DNA from: CAWAND01 sp963807065
Lineage (GTDB): Bacteria; Chloroflexota; Anaerolineae; Anaerolineales; E44-bin32
Direction: 5' to 3'
Length of the DNA stretch: 64,000 bases
Assembly: GCA_963807065.1 (NCBI GenBank)
Contig: CAWDZQ010000001.1
Coordinates: forward strand, 1-64,000
The notes below the pieces were generated by a model, which was given only the letters and a program-made list of their open reading frames with translations, made no database searches and had not been told where the DNA came from. How positions within the stretch are numbered: position 1 is the stretch's first letter; every line of letters begins with the position of its first letter. The position numbers were made by a program, and so were the translations under genes. Positions 16,274-25,954 of the stretch are shown one piece after another.

Positions 16274-16795
16274 CTAGCCCGGCACCCCACTAGGCACTAT
16301 TCCGGTGGATTGCAGAAGAAAAGTCAGGAACACCCAGCCCAGGCAGGCGACGAGGTCGACGACGAAGACCCTTCGAAGGGATGTCTCCCGCAGTGCCCAC
16401 CCGACGAAGCCACCTGCATAGGCCATTTCCAGGGTTTGACCCACCGCCCAGGAGACAAGCAACTCGGGCGAAGCCGTGGTGATGGAGTACAGCCCCAGAC
16501 CAAGCGAGACCCACATCGCGCCGCCGATGGCGGCACCAACGGCAGCGCCCCTGCGCCAACCTCTGGCGCCGATGGCCCCCTCAATCCACACCAAGAACAC
16601 GGCCGCCACAAGGAATCCAGCATATCCGATGGGTATCCGCCGGAAGGCTTCCATGGGCGGAAGAAGGAACGGGCTGGAACGCTGATACAAACCTGCCAAC
16701 ACGCCGCCGTGCAGAAACAAATCGACCCCCAGCATGGCCAGCCAGCCAATCAGGATGTACTTACCACCCCGCCAAGAGACCACCCAAGCAGTCAT
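16274..16795 (-). CDS. Four- or five-TM membrane protein, unknown
   Basis: The 173-residue protein has hydrophobic helices at about residues 12-32, 55-72, 83-105, 113-133 and 146-165 (for example GKYILIGWLAMLGVDLFLHG and VFVVDLVACLGWVFLTFLL). No catalytic motif is seen and no family recognised. A CRP-type palindrome lies about 120 bases upstream of its start and is the only nearby regulatory signal. Confidence 0.65.
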   Translation of the reverse strand: MTAWVVSWRGGKYILIGWLAMLGVDLFLHGGVLAGLYQRSSPFLLPPMEAFRRIPIGYAGFLVAAVFLVWIEGAIGARGWRRGAAVGAAIGGAMWVSLGLGLYSITTASPELLVSWAVGQTLEMAYAGGFVGWALRETSLRRVFVVDLVACLGWVFLTFLLQSTGIVPSGVPG

Positions 16796-16912
16796 CCGTG
16801 GAGTCCTTTGGATACGTCGGCCCGAGACGGCTTAGCGTCAAATTTGGGATGCTTTGATCCCAAGATCAACGATTTCACAGCGTGAAGGCCTTCCCCTATC
16901 ACCAAGCGTCAC

Positions 16913-16930
16913 TTGTGAACGATTTCACAA
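16913..16930. promoter_or_regulatory. CRP-type operator 1
   Basis: TTGTGAACGATTTCACAA is TGTGA-N6-TCACA, the CRP-family consensus. It lies about 118 bases upstream of the 173-residue membrane protein. A related half site (TTTCACAGCGTGAA) lies 35 bases away at 16873-16886. Confidence 0.6.
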
Positions 16931-17049
16931 TCGGTAGGGTTCCCGACTCAGCGGAGCCCCTATCCTGCACCTCGGCCCCCGTCCGCCGCTGTCTATCGAC
17001 TTGCGCTTCTGTGGTCCCAGCGATCTGGGGGCATCTGTCCACCAAGCCA

Positions 17050-17544
17050 TTATCCGTCCGGTGTGAGAACCTGCACGACGAAGGTCATATGCGCATCCCC
17101 GGCTCGGGCGGTGATCTCCCAACATCCCGGCTGGGGAAACACGATGACGCTGGCTTGAAAGCCGGTGTCGCCGTAACCTTCCGGGATCTCACCGAATGCC
17201 GGGGGGCTGTCCCCGTCGAGCCGGCGGCCGCTGATCATGAGCTGGCCCCTGATCTCGTCCCCGCGCCAAAAGGGGAACTTCATCGCCAGCGATCCGTCGG
17301 CCCGAATCTCGCCAGGGCCGCCGGGAGGGAACGCCACGGTTCCCTGCGGCCAGAGCACCGTCGTCAGTCCGCCCTGCTCGAAGTAATATGCTGACACCTG
17401 TTCCCCCGCCGGGGCGATGCCGTTGTGTTGGGTGATCGGGCACTGGGCGGAGGAAGCCGGTTGACAGGCCTCAGCGAGTACTGCGATGGCCAAGATGGCC
17501 AAAGGCGGTCCCTTCGGCCCGGCGCCCGGAGCTCGCACCCGCAT
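17050..17544 (-). CDS. Putative lipoprotein, unknown function
   Basis: The 164-residue protein has an N-terminal signal with a cysteine in a lipobox-like position (LAIAVLAEACQP; Glu at -2 is unusual). The mature part looks like a beta-rich extracytoplasmic domain (LTTVLWPQGTVAF, KFPFWRGDEIRGQL, SVIVFPQPGCWEITARAGDA). The ending PGCWEITARAGDAHMTFVVQV resembles small secreted proteins of unknown role found in Chloroflexota. Its ATG lies three bases after the stop of the DUF1761-like gene, so the two are probably translationally coupled. Confidence 0.65.
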   Translation of the reverse strand: MRVRAPGAGPKGPPLAILAIAVLAEACQPASSAQCPITQHNGIAPAGEQVSAYYFEQGGLTTVLWPQGTVAFPPGGPGEIRADGSLAMKFPFWRGDEIRGQLMISGRRLDGDSPPAFGEIPEGYGDTGFQASVIVFPQPGCWEITARAGDAHMTFVVQVLTPDG

Positions 17545-17547
17545 AGA

Positions 17548-17952
17548 TCAGTGCCAAACGCCCAAGATCGCGCCGAACACCACCAGGTTGACGAGGTGGT
17601 TGCCGACTTCGATCCCCCAGGCCTTGTAGCGACCGGCGAACAGCTTGTTGACCAGGCTGGTCGGCGCCACCAAACCAAGCCAAACCAGGAATCCGATGAC
17701 CGCCCCCGAAACCAGAGTCACGCCACCCAGCGCCGGGACCAGCATCGCCATGAACACAAATTCGACGACGCTGGAGACCACGGTCAGAACCCACATCATC
17801 GCCGAACCCCCCGGATCTTCTGCCTCGGACTTGCCAATCGCTTTCCACCACGTCGGGAAGAACGTCTTCGGGTTGTACCAGATCGATCCGCTGATCATGC
17901 TGAACACAACGCATGCCAGCACAGCCAACCAGTTTATTGATGACACACTCAT
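17548..17952 (-). CDS. DUF1761-like membrane protein
   Basis: The start at 17952 has AAGGAGG at ideal spacing. The 134 residues carry the DUF1761 pattern: four membrane helices, with SSINWLAVLACVVFSMISGSIWYNPKTFFPTWW at the N-terminus (the G-x-x-WY-x-P motif), then MMWVLTVVSSVVEFVFMAML and a C-terminal NHLVNLVVFGAILGVW. The family's function is unknown. It is first in a two-gene unit with the lipoprotein at 17050. Intact. Confidence 0.8.
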   Translation of the reverse strand: MSVSSINWLAVLACVVFSMISGSIWYNPKTFFPTWWKAIGKSEAEDPGGSAMMWVLTVVSSVVEFVFMAMLVPALGGVTLVSGAVIGFLVWLGLVAPTSLVNKLFAGRYKAWGIEVGNHLVNLVVFGAILGVWH

Positions 17953-18128
17953 GATCGCCTCCTTAGGGGCAGTTTGAATCCGACGACTTCCGCTCCTTCT
18001 CATTAACCCCGAGCTTGGCGGAGCGGTTCGGACTGGTTCTGCCCGCTACGAGGATGCGAGGACGTGGTTGCCCTTGGTCTCGTTGATATCTGTTGGAGGA
18101 TGAGTCTTTGTCCGCCCGGCCTATCTCC

Positions 18129-19208
18129 CTAGCAGCGCCAGTGCCGCCGCCAGCGAGGGGGCGGTTTCAAACTTGAAAGTGTCCCACTCAGCGTAGGCAC
18201 AACCGCCCCCGAACCTCCTACGTTCATGCGGTGGTCAAGGATCAGACCGTCCAACGCTCCGAAGTTCTGCAACGCGGACTCGACCTGGCCGGGCAGGGTG
18301 TCGTCAAAGAAGGACGGAAGGAATATGTAGCCGATGCGAGACCCGTCAGACGTGGGCACAAGCTTGGATTGGATGGCAAGGCTTCCCCTGATCTGATCCC
18401 GGAAGAGTGTGACGTCTCGCTTCTCACCCCCTGGGGATTGAACTCTCAGGACCACCGCAGAGCATTCAGGACCGCGCAGGCGCTGAGGGTAGGCGGCATC
18501 GGGCTCTACCAAGGGTAATCCGTCGACGGCCAGCAGAGCATCATGCGGGCGCAGCCCGGCGTGCTCCGCCGGGGAATCCGACCAAACGAGCAGGACGACC
18601 GCCAGGCTCTTGTCGAGGATTGGCTGTACGTGGACCCCGATGCCCACAACACGGTTGATGCCCGCCAGGTGGGCTTCTTCTCGAGCGGCTGCCAATGGCG
18701 AGTCAAAATACGAATGCTCATCCTCAAGCGATCGTACCAGATCTAGGATGGCGCTGTAAAACAACTCGGTGTCCATGCCGGCTTCGATCCTGGCGCGTGC
18801 CTCAGCCGCCATTCGTGGCCAGTCGAGGCCCTTGAAGTCCGGTTACAGATATTTCTGAGTAATGGTGGAGGTTATCTCGTCGAACACTTTCAGCTGCCGA
18901 ACGGTGGTCAGCTCCGGATTGGCATCCAGGCTGGGCGTCGCCTCGGCCACGTTGGTGGCGGCCGGAATGGTGGCAATCGACGTGCCCTGGCAGGAAGGAG
19001 GGACATAGACCGACGCCGTCGGGGTGCTGGCTGCGGATGGCTGGACCTTGAGCGGCGGAGGAGGGGAGTTTGTCGTCTTGTTTACGCCGCCGCCTGCTGA
19101 ACTTGGCAGGTTGCACGAAAGACGGAGTGGAAGCAGGACGGTAAGCCACCAAGCTCTTCTCGGAATGGTCCACCTTGGTGCCAAATCTTGATGTTGGGAG
19201 GCCGGCAA
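18129..19208 (-). pseudogene. S41-family (C-terminal processing) protease lipoprotein, decayed
   Basis: An N-terminal signal with cysteine (LLPLRLSCNLPSS) and Ser/Pro-rich linker leads to LKVFDEITSTITQKYL, then TAA at 18842-18840, then in the same frame PDFKGLDWPRMAAEARARIE, the classical start of the S41 helical region. A PDZ domain follows (GIGVHVQPILDK, GLRPHDALLAVDGLPL). The frame ends abnormally just after LDHRMNVGGSG, so the catalytic Ser and Lys region that should follow is missing. One stop plus a C-terminal loss make a non-functional relic of a periplasmic protease. Confidence 0.7.
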
Positions 19209-19354
19209 CTCTATCTCCTGGCCATCCCCTCCTCAACGCAATGCGGATCACCCGCCATCGGCCCGCTGGCTGCAGGGGATGGAGGCCATACTGCGCCAGG
19301 GTGTGCTCCCAGTCCCTGTATCATTCGAGGACCTGCGCCGGTCTTGAGTTGGCA

Positions 19355-20017
19355 TTAGGTCTCCCGGGCCGCGGACACAGCCTCCCCGCCCTGCCAGAGC
19401 ATGAAGGGGACCATTGCCAGCGCAGCGGCAGGATCCGCCCACCACCAGCCCCGCCACGCGTTGAGACCCAGACCGATCAACAAAGTCGCAGAAAGATAGG
19501 CACAGAGCCAGGTTTCGAGGGCATCGGCTTCCAGCGCCCGGCTTCCCATGGCGCGCCCGGTCCGTTGTTTCAGCGTGGCAAGGGTCGGCATGGCCACAAG
19601 CGATGCGATCGCCAGCCCGATGCCGACCGGGGAACTCTCAGCGGGTGCCTGCCTGAGCAGAGCCAAACCGGCATCTACGGTCACGTAGGCCGCCAGCAAG
19701 AAGAAGGTGACGCCCACAAGCAAATGCGCACGGCGGTCCAACGCCAGCTGATCTTCCAGCGGCGCGTCGGGCCCCGCCTTGATAAGTCGCCACAAGACCA
19801 CGACGGCGGATGACACCTCGATCAGGCTGTCGGCTCCGAAGGCGACCAGTGCGGCGCTCCCCGCCACGGTGCCAGAGCCGACGGCCACGATCGCCTCGAC
19901 CACATTCCAAAGCGTCGTCCCCCACTCCAGTCGAAGGGCTGTGCGGTGCAGTCGGGCGGCTTGTTCAGGAGGCAGAAGGGGTTCGGGCACCAAACGCTCC
20001 GCAATACACCACGTCAT
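19355..20017 (-). CDS. Cation diffusion facilitator (CDF) family transporter
   Basis: I start at the ATG at 20017; the longer upstream frame is not protein-like. The 220 residues contain CDF hallmarks: WNVVEAIVAVGSGTVAGSAAL then FGADSLIEVSSAVVVLWRL (TM2 metal-site helix, with FGAD), and ADALETWLCAYLSATLLIGL (TM5, with the D-x-x-ET signature). There is no C-terminal cytoplasmic domain, so it belongs to the short CDF-like group. It should export divalent cations such as zinc in exchange for protons. The gene is intact. Confidence 0.82.
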   Translation of the reverse strand: MTWCIAERLVPEPLLPPEQAARLHRTALRLEWGTTLWNVVEAIVAVGSGTVAGSAALVAFGADSLIEVSSAVVVLWRLIKAGPDAPLEDQLALDRRAHLLVGVTFFLLAAYVTVDAGLALLRQAPAESSPVGIGLAIASLVAMPTLATLKQRTGRAMGSRALEADALETWLCAYLSATLLIGLGLNAWRGWWWADPAAALAMVPFMLWQGGEAVSAARET

Positions 20018-20118
20018 CTGAGACGGACCGGGGTTTAACAACTCGCCTGTGGAATTGTATGGGAAACACCAATGGCTGCCAAATGTCGAGCGCTCATGCA
20101 CAAGGGGAGTACATCGGT

Positions 20119-20752
20119 TCAAGAGCCTGGAGATGACTGCCCGTCGGTGGTCGATGCGCCGCGGCGCAGACGGACCAGGTAGCGTGTCATCTGGATCACG
20201 ACCAACAGATGCCACAAACCCGTGACGGGACCCGGATCAAACAGGCCAGCTTCTACCGGCGGATCGGGAAAGGTGGCCAAGTTGAACCCCAGGATGACCA
20301 CCAGCCCCACCACGATCCCCAGCCACCCCAGAATTCGTCCAAACCGCCGGTCCGTGAGCATGGCGAATCCAAAGAACACCGTTCCCAGACCGATAAACCT
20401 GTCGAAGGCCACGTCCATGCCCAAACTCACGTCCCTTATCCTGTGCACTAGGACGCTGGACAGTTGCGCGTCGGCGGCGGGCACAGTGGACTGGACTACG
20501 GCGAGCTGCACAATGATCATGGCGGTGACCAGGGCGCCAGAAAGGATGGTGAGCATGGCTCCCAACTCCTCCGGAACGGACGGCCGGCCGGTCGCTCTGG
20601 AGAATTCTGCCCAGCGCCCAACAGGCGATCGCCAACGAAGGTCCGAAAGCAGCGCCCGCGATCAGGGTCAATCGGGGCGACGGCAGGGGCGCGTAGACGG
20701 CAACAGGGTAGGAGAAGCACGCGATCAGGCCGGCAATGATCCCGATGGTCAC
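20119..20752 (-). pseudogene. Membrane protein split by one frameshift
   Basis: The N-terminal part (MTIGIIAGLIACFSYPVAVY, then LTLIAGAAFGPSLAIACWALGRIL) and the C-terminal part (GAMLTILSGALVTAMIIVQL, DRRFGRILGWLGIVVGLVVI, VTGLWHLLVVIQMTRYLVR) are in different frames that meet near 20570. There PEELGAM should follow the text ending DRPAV. Joined, they give a roughly 210-residue protein with six helices, resembling DUF4386-like membrane proteins. Either a recent frameshift or an error. Function unknown. Confidence 0.6.
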
Positions 20753-21159
20753 CCACTGGAGGTGAACCCGACGCTTGCCCTGCTCCCCGAGTTCAAACGA
20801 AAACGTCCTTCACCTCCGCCGGATTGCTCCCCGCGAGATCCTCATCCGGAATTGTTCCTTGCGCCTCGTCGATGACATTTGCTTCTTCACCATATTGACA
20901 ATGGGCTTGGCGGACGAATCCACCAGGGGAGAATGTCACGTGTGGCGGAATCACAATTCCTGGACCAGCAACAATTCCCAATCTCGGAGGCAGGGGAGCG
21001 ATCCAATCGCAACCAGAGGGTCCAGTGGTTGATGGCGGGAAAAGTCGATTGGGCGTGCCCAAGCCTACGCCGAAAGCTTTTTGGCTCGCGGCCCAGCCTC
21101 AAATCATCGCGATCCGGCCGTGTGCTCGCGGATGCATCAGTTGACACCACTGTCGGCCG
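20753..21159. other. About 400 bp without a confident gene
   Basis: A minus-strand frame (20793-21062) contains text such as GIVIPPHVTFSPGGFVRQA and GEEANVIDEAQGTIPDE that could be part of a decayed protein, but it has no ribosome binding site or recognised family. I see no repeat or RNA here. Confidence 0.3.
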
Positions 21160-21819
21160 TCAACCGCCAGCGTGCGCGGGCTCAGACGCCAGCGCGTTGT
21201 CCTTCGAGTTGAGCCACACGATCACGGCACCAGTGATGGCACCGTTCGCCAAGAGCATCAGCCCTCCAAAGATGACTGTGGCCGAGACTTTGGCCACCGC
21301 GTCGCCCCCCGTGACGCTCAGAGTATTGAAGGCCGCCTCTCCCAGAACCCGCCCCGCGAAAGGGCCAATGCCCAGGCCAACGAAGTTCGCCACCCACCAC
21401 CAGCCTGCGCCCGACCTTGATCGACGCAGAATCCACCATTGTCCCGATCCCACGCCAGCTCCCAGGCAAGCTCCCCCTACCAGCAGAGCGAGTCCAAAGC
21501 CACCTATCGCCCCCGCCATGTTCCCCACCAGCAGACCCAATAGGCCGCCCACCGCGCCGCCAGCCGTGCTCGACAGCACCCAGTTTGCGAGTTGAGGCCA
21601 TACCTGGCGCAGCACGTACCTCTGAGCAATGCCCAAGGAAGCTCCTAAGACTGCCCCGCCAGCCAACGAGACGATGATCTGCAGGACGGGGACCAGGTTT
21701 TCAGCCATTCCAACCACCAACGGAAAATAGACCCCAAACCCAATGGCCAATCCCAGTCCATTGGCCAGAAGCCAGACGAACCATAGACGCCAACCCCGCT
21801 TCGAGTCGTCAATCCGCAT
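21160..21819 (-). CDS. Multi-TM membrane protein, unknown
   Basis: GGGAGGAGGAAGAA precedes the ATG. The 219-residue protein has six glycine-rich helices. The repeated motif GAVLGASLGIAQRYVLRQV ... GGACLGAGVGSGQWWILRRS (glycine helix, then Q-W/Y-x-LR) shows an internal two-fold repeat. The broken protein at 8370 has the same architecture (LAQWIALRR, LIQWVFLRG). The repeat suggests a pseudo-symmetric membrane protein, role unknown. Intact. Confidence 0.75.
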   Translation of the reverse strand: MRIDDSKRGWRLWFVWLLANGLGLAIGFGVYFPLVVGMAENLVPVLQIIVSLAGGAVLGASLGIAQRYVLRQVWPQLANWVLSSTAGGAVGGLLGLLVGNMAGAIGGFGLALLVGGACLGAGVGSGQWWILRRSRSGAGWWWVANFVGLGIGPFAGRVLGEAAFNTLSVTGGDAVAKVSATVIFGGLMLLANGAITGAVIVWLNSKDNALASEPAHAGG

Positions 21820-21906
21820 TTCTTCCTCCTCCCGCGACAGGATCTCGCATCCCCTAATGATGGCCCAAGGCTCTTGGCAAGGGTGGTCCAGAGGCAGACG
21901 GCCCCT

Positions 21907-22611
21907 TCACTCGGCTCCGATCGCCTCCGGTGGCACAAATTTCCGGGCAGCCGGGTCCGACCCTTCAGATCCGGGCCCTGCTATCCAGCTAGTCACGCCA
22001 AGGGCACCGGTACCAAAGAAGATGAATGCCGGGATCGGTGCAGCCACCGCCCACGCGATCAGGCCGATCAAACCGGCGGAGAAGAACAACCATCCCAGCC
22101 AGCCGGGGTTGGCTCTTCGAATCAACGCAACTCCGAATAAGGCGATCGACAGGTACGCAAGCAGATGGGTGAGCTGCTCCAGACCTGATTGGAAGCGGAT
22201 GAGCATCTGGGCCAGTTCGCCGCCTGGATCGATGTGCTGGACCGCCGCCCAGGTGATGATCTTGATATTGATCGTACGATTGATCGCGGAACTGGTTGCG
22301 CCGATGGCGAAAGCGAGTACACCCATCATCGCCCATGGTCGAGCGCGGCCGGGGAATCCCAGGCTGATCGGCACCAGCCCAAGGGCGGTGATCAGTCCAG
22401 CAGCCATGAACATCCCGTTGGCCCAAGCGTAGGCCGTGGGATTGCCGGCGATCGCGGCGGCAGCTACTTGCGGATCATCCGTCCAGGGCGCCTGGCTTAA
22501 TGATGGGGACAAGAACGGGATGGCGGCGCCCACCATCATGGTAAGCGTCCCCAAGACCAACAATCCCCCGCCCAGGCGGGTCGCCTCCTGCAAATTCGTC
22601 GTTGGGCTCAT
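21907..22611 (-). CDS. Multi-TM membrane protein (DUF4386-like)
   Basis: The ATG at 22611 has AAAGGAG upstream. The 234 residues hold six helices (GGGLLVLGTLTMMVGAAIPF, ANGMFMAAGLITALGLVPIS, WAMMGVLAFAIGATSSAINR, LLAYLSIALFGVALIR, GWLGWLFFSAGLIGLIAWA, AFIFFGTGALGVTSWIAG). The overall pattern resembles DUF4386-like proteins; no catalytic residues are seen. It lies in a run of similar membrane genes on the same strand. Intact. Confidence 0.7.
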   Translation of the reverse strand: MSPTTNLQEATRLGGGLLVLGTLTMMVGAAIPFLSPSLSQAPWTDDPQVAAAAIAGNPTAYAWANGMFMAAGLITALGLVPISLGFPGRARPWAMMGVLAFAIGATSSAINRTINIKIITWAAVQHIDPGGELAQMLIRFQSGLEQLTHLLAYLSIALFGVALIRRANPGWLGWLFFSAGLIGLIAWAVAAPIPAFIFFGTGALGVTSWIAGPGSEGSDPAARKFVPPEAIGAE

Positions 22612-22759
22612 AACTGCAGTCTCCTTTGGCCAGATCATAGGCTGACAGCAACGAGGGCGGGGCAAGGATGGAACAGGCGGTGTCGCTGTCCGCGGAGCAC
22701 AGCCGTGGGTGGGCCCGCATCAAGTCACTGTCAGGCGGCCGGGCATCGCGCTTGCCTGG

Positions 22760-23170
22760 TCACGCGAACGGAAGCTTGGACCCTCTAGGACCACCAAGTT
22801 GACTCAACAACGATGCGGCCGCCAAACCCCCGGACACCGTGGTGACCCCGAACATGATGTCCTCAACCAGATGGTCGCCGAACTGGAACAGCGAGGCGAT
22901 ACCGAAGAAGAAAAAGCATATCAGCGCATATACGAACAGCGCATAGCGCGCACCCAAGCTACCTCCAGCGAAGGCCAAGGCTGCCCACACCCAGCCTCCG
23001 ATGATGGCCGTGTAGCCGACAAGCCAGAGGAGTACAAACTGATTGCCTAGCGCGTTGTAGTCCTGTGCCAGAATGAAATGTGTGTCGTACAGAGCTCGAA
23101 ACACCAGGCTGAGCAAAGCCGCGAACGATAGGATCAATGCAGCGGTTTGCGACTGCAACCAGGTTCTCAT
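22760..23170 (-). CDS. Small four-TM membrane protein, unknown
   Basis: A strong GAGGAGG precedes the ATG. The 136 residues contain four helices (AALILSFAALLSLVFRALY, QFVLLWLVGYTAIIGGWVWA, LGARYALFVYALICFFFFG, DIMFGVTTVSGGLAAASLL). No family recognised. It is the furthest upstream of four consecutive minus-strand membrane genes (20119-23170), with gaps of about 90-340 bases. Confidence 0.7.
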   Translation of the reverse strand: MRTWLQSQTAALILSFAALLSLVFRALYDTHFILAQDYNALGNQFVLLWLVGYTAIIGGWVWAALAFAGGSLGARYALFVYALICFFFFGIASLFQFGDHLVEDIMFGVTTVSGGLAAASLLSQLGGPRGSKLPFA

Positions 23171-23889
23171 GCTGCCTCCTCATCTGAACCCAGCGTGGGG
23201 CGGGCCCGATCAAGCGCTCCGAGGGCAGCTCACCCCCGGTCGATCCCCTTCCCCCTCGATCTCCATGACCATTGTCGGCGCGGTCCACGAGATTTGGCGC
23301 GGGAAGCATGCCCTTCGTGCGCGGGAGCTTCTCCCGTCCGGATGGGTGCAGTGGCATCGTCAAGGCCTTCTGCGTCTCCACAAGGTGTCTAGCCACCCGG
23401 AAAGGGGGGCTAGCCTCAGCGGGTGGCGGAGCTGCCTTTCATCGGCAACTCCGACACCACCGGCAGGAAACGATACCGCTGTGCCGACCAACCCAAATGA
23501 CCCGCCGACCACGGGCCTTGTCCCGTCGATAGGCATCCCCCTCACCCTTGCCGCCCGCCTGTTGGAGAGTCCGGGATGCCACACAATGAGGGTCGCCAGC
23601 GAAGACGCAACGAGGGCTCGTTGGAAAACATGCCGCGCGCTGAGCTGAATGTAGCCAGCTTTCGGGTTGCAGGTCTAGAGCGATGGGAGGCTTTGGAGAC
23701 AGTTAACTGGTTCGTGGGTCAGGCTCTGCGGGGGGCGCCAGACGAAAGGCCCGCCGCCATTCGCGCATTCACCTCAATGTGGACTAGCCTCCTGATCCAA
23801 CCTGACAATTCATCGGCTCGCAGAGGCCTTCGGCCACCTTACCCGTTCATGGACCGCCAGGCCGGGGACCCAGCAGGATGATGCGCTTA
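23171..23889. other. About 700 bp without a confident gene
   Basis: No frame on either strand has a recognisable family. Open frames here are arginine- and proline-rich, as expected for chance frames in GC-rich DNA. No repeat, RNA or operator was recognised. Confidence 0.35.
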
Positions 23890-24270
23890 TCAGGCCTGAG
23901 AAAAGCCATACCCGTCCTGGATGAATTCAAGCCGGTTGCCAAACGGGTCCTTCGCATAGAAACGGGCCACGGTTGGCAGCGCGCCGTCCCTGGAAACCTC
24001 GACCTCAGCGTTAAGGAGCCTGTCATACAGGGCATCCAGGCCGGCGACGAGGAACGCCGGATGGGCTTTGGTAGCGGGGGCGAAACCGTCCTGCACGCCG
24101 AGGTGGACGATGACGGGCCCGGAGCCGAACCAGCAACCCCCACGTGTTGCCAGCGGCTCAGGCTTCCGAACCTCAGGCAAGCCGAGCAACTCGCTAAAGA
24201 AGGCACGCGCCTGGGGCTCCCCTCCGGGCGGCATGGCCAGCAAGACATGATCGATACCAAGAAGATGCAT
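23890..24270 (-). CDS. VOC/glyoxalase superfamily protein
   Basis: The start at 24270 (MHLLGIDHVLLAMPPGGE) follows GAGGTGG. The 126 residues show one vicinal-oxygen-chelate domain: the first metal histidine in IDHVLL, the typical AFFSELLGLPEV helix, PVIVHLGVQDGF, and the C-terminal FYAKDPFGNRLEFIQ with the metal glutamate. Members include glyoxalases, dioxygenases and resistance proteins; the substrate cannot be inferred. It would work as a dimer in the cytoplasm. Intact. Confidence 0.88.
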   Translation of the reverse strand: MHLLGIDHVLLAMPPGGEPQARAFFSELLGLPEVRKPEPLATRGGCWFGSGPVIVHLGVQDGFAPATKAHPAFLVAGLDALYDRLLNAEVEVSRDGALPTVARFYAKDPFGNRLEFIQDGYGFSQA

Positions 24271-24369
24271 ACACCACCTCATGCTTCGCTCGGCTGGCAA
24301 ACCCCGTGCATACCCTTTGCGGATTATGGCGGCTCCGTCCGATGACGAACGGCGCCTTGATCATCCCTC

Positions 24370-25002
24370 TCAGATAATTGCGGCGAGCAGCGCCCTCACG
24401 CCCAGGCCAACCACCAAGAGGTTTCCGATGACCGTGGCCAGAATGCGGAATCGCGGCGTAAGGCGTCGGCCGGCGAGCCCGCCCAGCCCGGCCAGTAGAC
24501 TCTGCCAGCTTAGCGACGCCAGACCCGCCCCGGCCACGAAGGCGATGCTGGTGACGGGGGAATTGACGATCCCCGCCGTCCCCCTGCCGATGATGAAGGC
24601 CGTGAAGTACACCACGGTGAGTGGGTTGATCAACGTAATGCCGACAAAACGCACATACATCTTGACCGGCGAACAGGCTTCCGGCTCGCCAGCGAGGTCA
24701 CCGGTGCGTCTGCGGAGACCGATCAACCCCACCGCTCCCAGCCCCATCAAGACCAGCCCACTCCCGACGCGCAGCGGGACGTTGATCGGCTCGAGGACCG
24801 CTGCCAAGGCGGCGCCGGCTACGGCGGCGAGCATGGCGTAGGTGAAATCGGCCGTGGCGGCGCCAGCGCCGGCCATGAAACCGGTGGGGAATCCACAGGC
24901 GATGGCGGTGTTGACGATCAGAATGGCCACGGCGCCCACGGGTATGGCAATGCCGTACCCAGCCAGCGCGCCTTCTGCAAATGCCGTCCAGCTCGTGCCC
25001 AT
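24370..25002 (-). CDS. LysE/RhtB-family exporter
   Basis: The 210-residue protein has the LysE pattern: an N-terminal helix with AIPVGAVAILIVNTAIACGF (the PxGP-like proline), GFMAGAGAATADFTYAMLAA (the G-x3-G-x3-AD motif), then FVGITLINPLTVVYFTAFI (the NP motif of helix 4) and two final helices. It should export amino acids or similar small molecules using the proton gradient. AGGAAAG lies before the ATG. Intact, probably single-gene. Confidence 0.85.
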   Translation of the reverse strand: MGTSWTAFAEGALAGYGIAIPVGAVAILIVNTAIACGFPTGFMAGAGAATADFTYAMLAAVAGAALAAVLEPINVPLRVGSGLVLMGLGAVGLIGLRRRTGDLAGEPEACSPVKMYVRFVGITLINPLTVVYFTAFIIGRGTAGIVNSPVTSIAFVAGAGLASLSWQSLLAGLGGLAGRRLTPRFRILATVIGNLLVVGLGVRALLAAII

Positions 25003-25139
25003 CGTCTTTCCTGGCGTTGCTCGCCGTGGTGGGTGGGGTCGGTCCCCACCCGAACCGCCTGACCGCGACCGGAGCTTGTTCTCAGCCGACCGGATGAGCC
25101 ACCCGGATCTTCACTGGTGCGGCGACGGTTGAGCCACAG

Positions 25140-25288
25140 GGAGGTCTCGGCCGCCCAACTCTCGGCGTGTAGATTCTCTCACACATCCGCCTGAGGCATT
25201 TCGGCCAGGCATCGAGGAACAACAACCAGCACGTGATGGCAATCGCAAAGATCGCGTCGCTCAAAAAGTCCAGCTGCTCAAGGTCCAT
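25140..25288 (-). pseudogene. TMEM175/DUF1211 channel, N-terminal remnant
   Basis: The frame begins MDLEQLDFLSDAIFAIAIT, matching the first helix and selectivity-filter signature (FSDxxFAIAIT) of TMEM175-type potassium channels. After about 25 residues it drifts into text unlike the family and soon ends, so only the first helix is left. The full protein should be about 200 residues. A decayed relic. Confidence 0.55.
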
Positions 25289-25378
25289 GGTCTTCCATTG
25301 ATCATGAACGCCTGTGTCAACTTACGGCCCCTGCGGGGCCATTCGCGCTCAATTCACTCATTTCGGAGTCGTCCCGCC

Positions 25379-25954
25379 TCAATCTGCCGACACCGAACTG
25401 TAGGGCACAGCCCCCATTCCCAGGGCGGCGGACTTCACCGCGGCGGCCACACTTGCGAATGACTCCGGTTGGTGCTCCAGCAGCACGTCCACGGCGAAGA
25501 ATCCGCGGGTCGGGTCGATGGCCGCGCCCCTTGCCGGGGCGAAGTAGAAGCGAAACATGAAGAAGGCCTCGGTCTGCCAAGTCACCACCTGAAGCCGGAT
25601 GAAGTCGCCTTGATTGTTGAGGATGATGCATGGCAAGGCTCCCACCACCGGCACAAACGGTTGCGCACATGCTTGCAGGCTGCCTTGAGGACTGGTCGGA
25701 TCGGAGGAAGAGATTACCTGCCCCGTGACCGGGAAAGGTGATTCAAGCCCACCACCCTGCTCCAGGGCAGTGACCAGCGCCTGCGTCAGATCCGAGGTGG
25801 CCTGGGCCGCGTTGGTTACCTTGATGGGCAAGACGAATTGCGTCGATGCTCCGGGGGGTGCAGGCCGACAGCCGGTGAGCAGCCCGAGGCAGGCCAGCGC
25901 CGAGCCAACCAAGCTCATCATTCCGTGTCGTCGCCGGGATGCCTGGATCACCAC
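25379..25954 (-). CDS. Putative lipoprotein, unknown function
   Basis: The GTG at 25954 overlaps the end of the upstream small gene and has GATGAGGG before it. The signal ends with the lipobox LGLLTGC at Cys29. The 162-residue mature part looks like a mixed alpha/beta domain (ATSDLTQALVTALEQGG, FIRLQVVTWQTEAFFMFRFY, FFAVDVLLEHQPESFASVAA). No family recognised. The gene is translationally coupled to the small membrane protein upstream, and a CRP-type site precedes both. Confidence 0.7.
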   Translation of the reverse strand: MVIQASRRRHGMMSLVGSALACLGLLTGCRPAPPGASTQFVLPIKVTNAAQATSDLTQALVTALEQGGGLESPFPVTGQVISSSDPTSPQGSLQACAQPFVPVVGALPCIILNNQGDFIRLQVVTWQTEAFFMFRFYFAPARGAAIDPTRGFFAVDVLLEHQPESFASVAAAVKSAALGMGAVPYSSVSAD

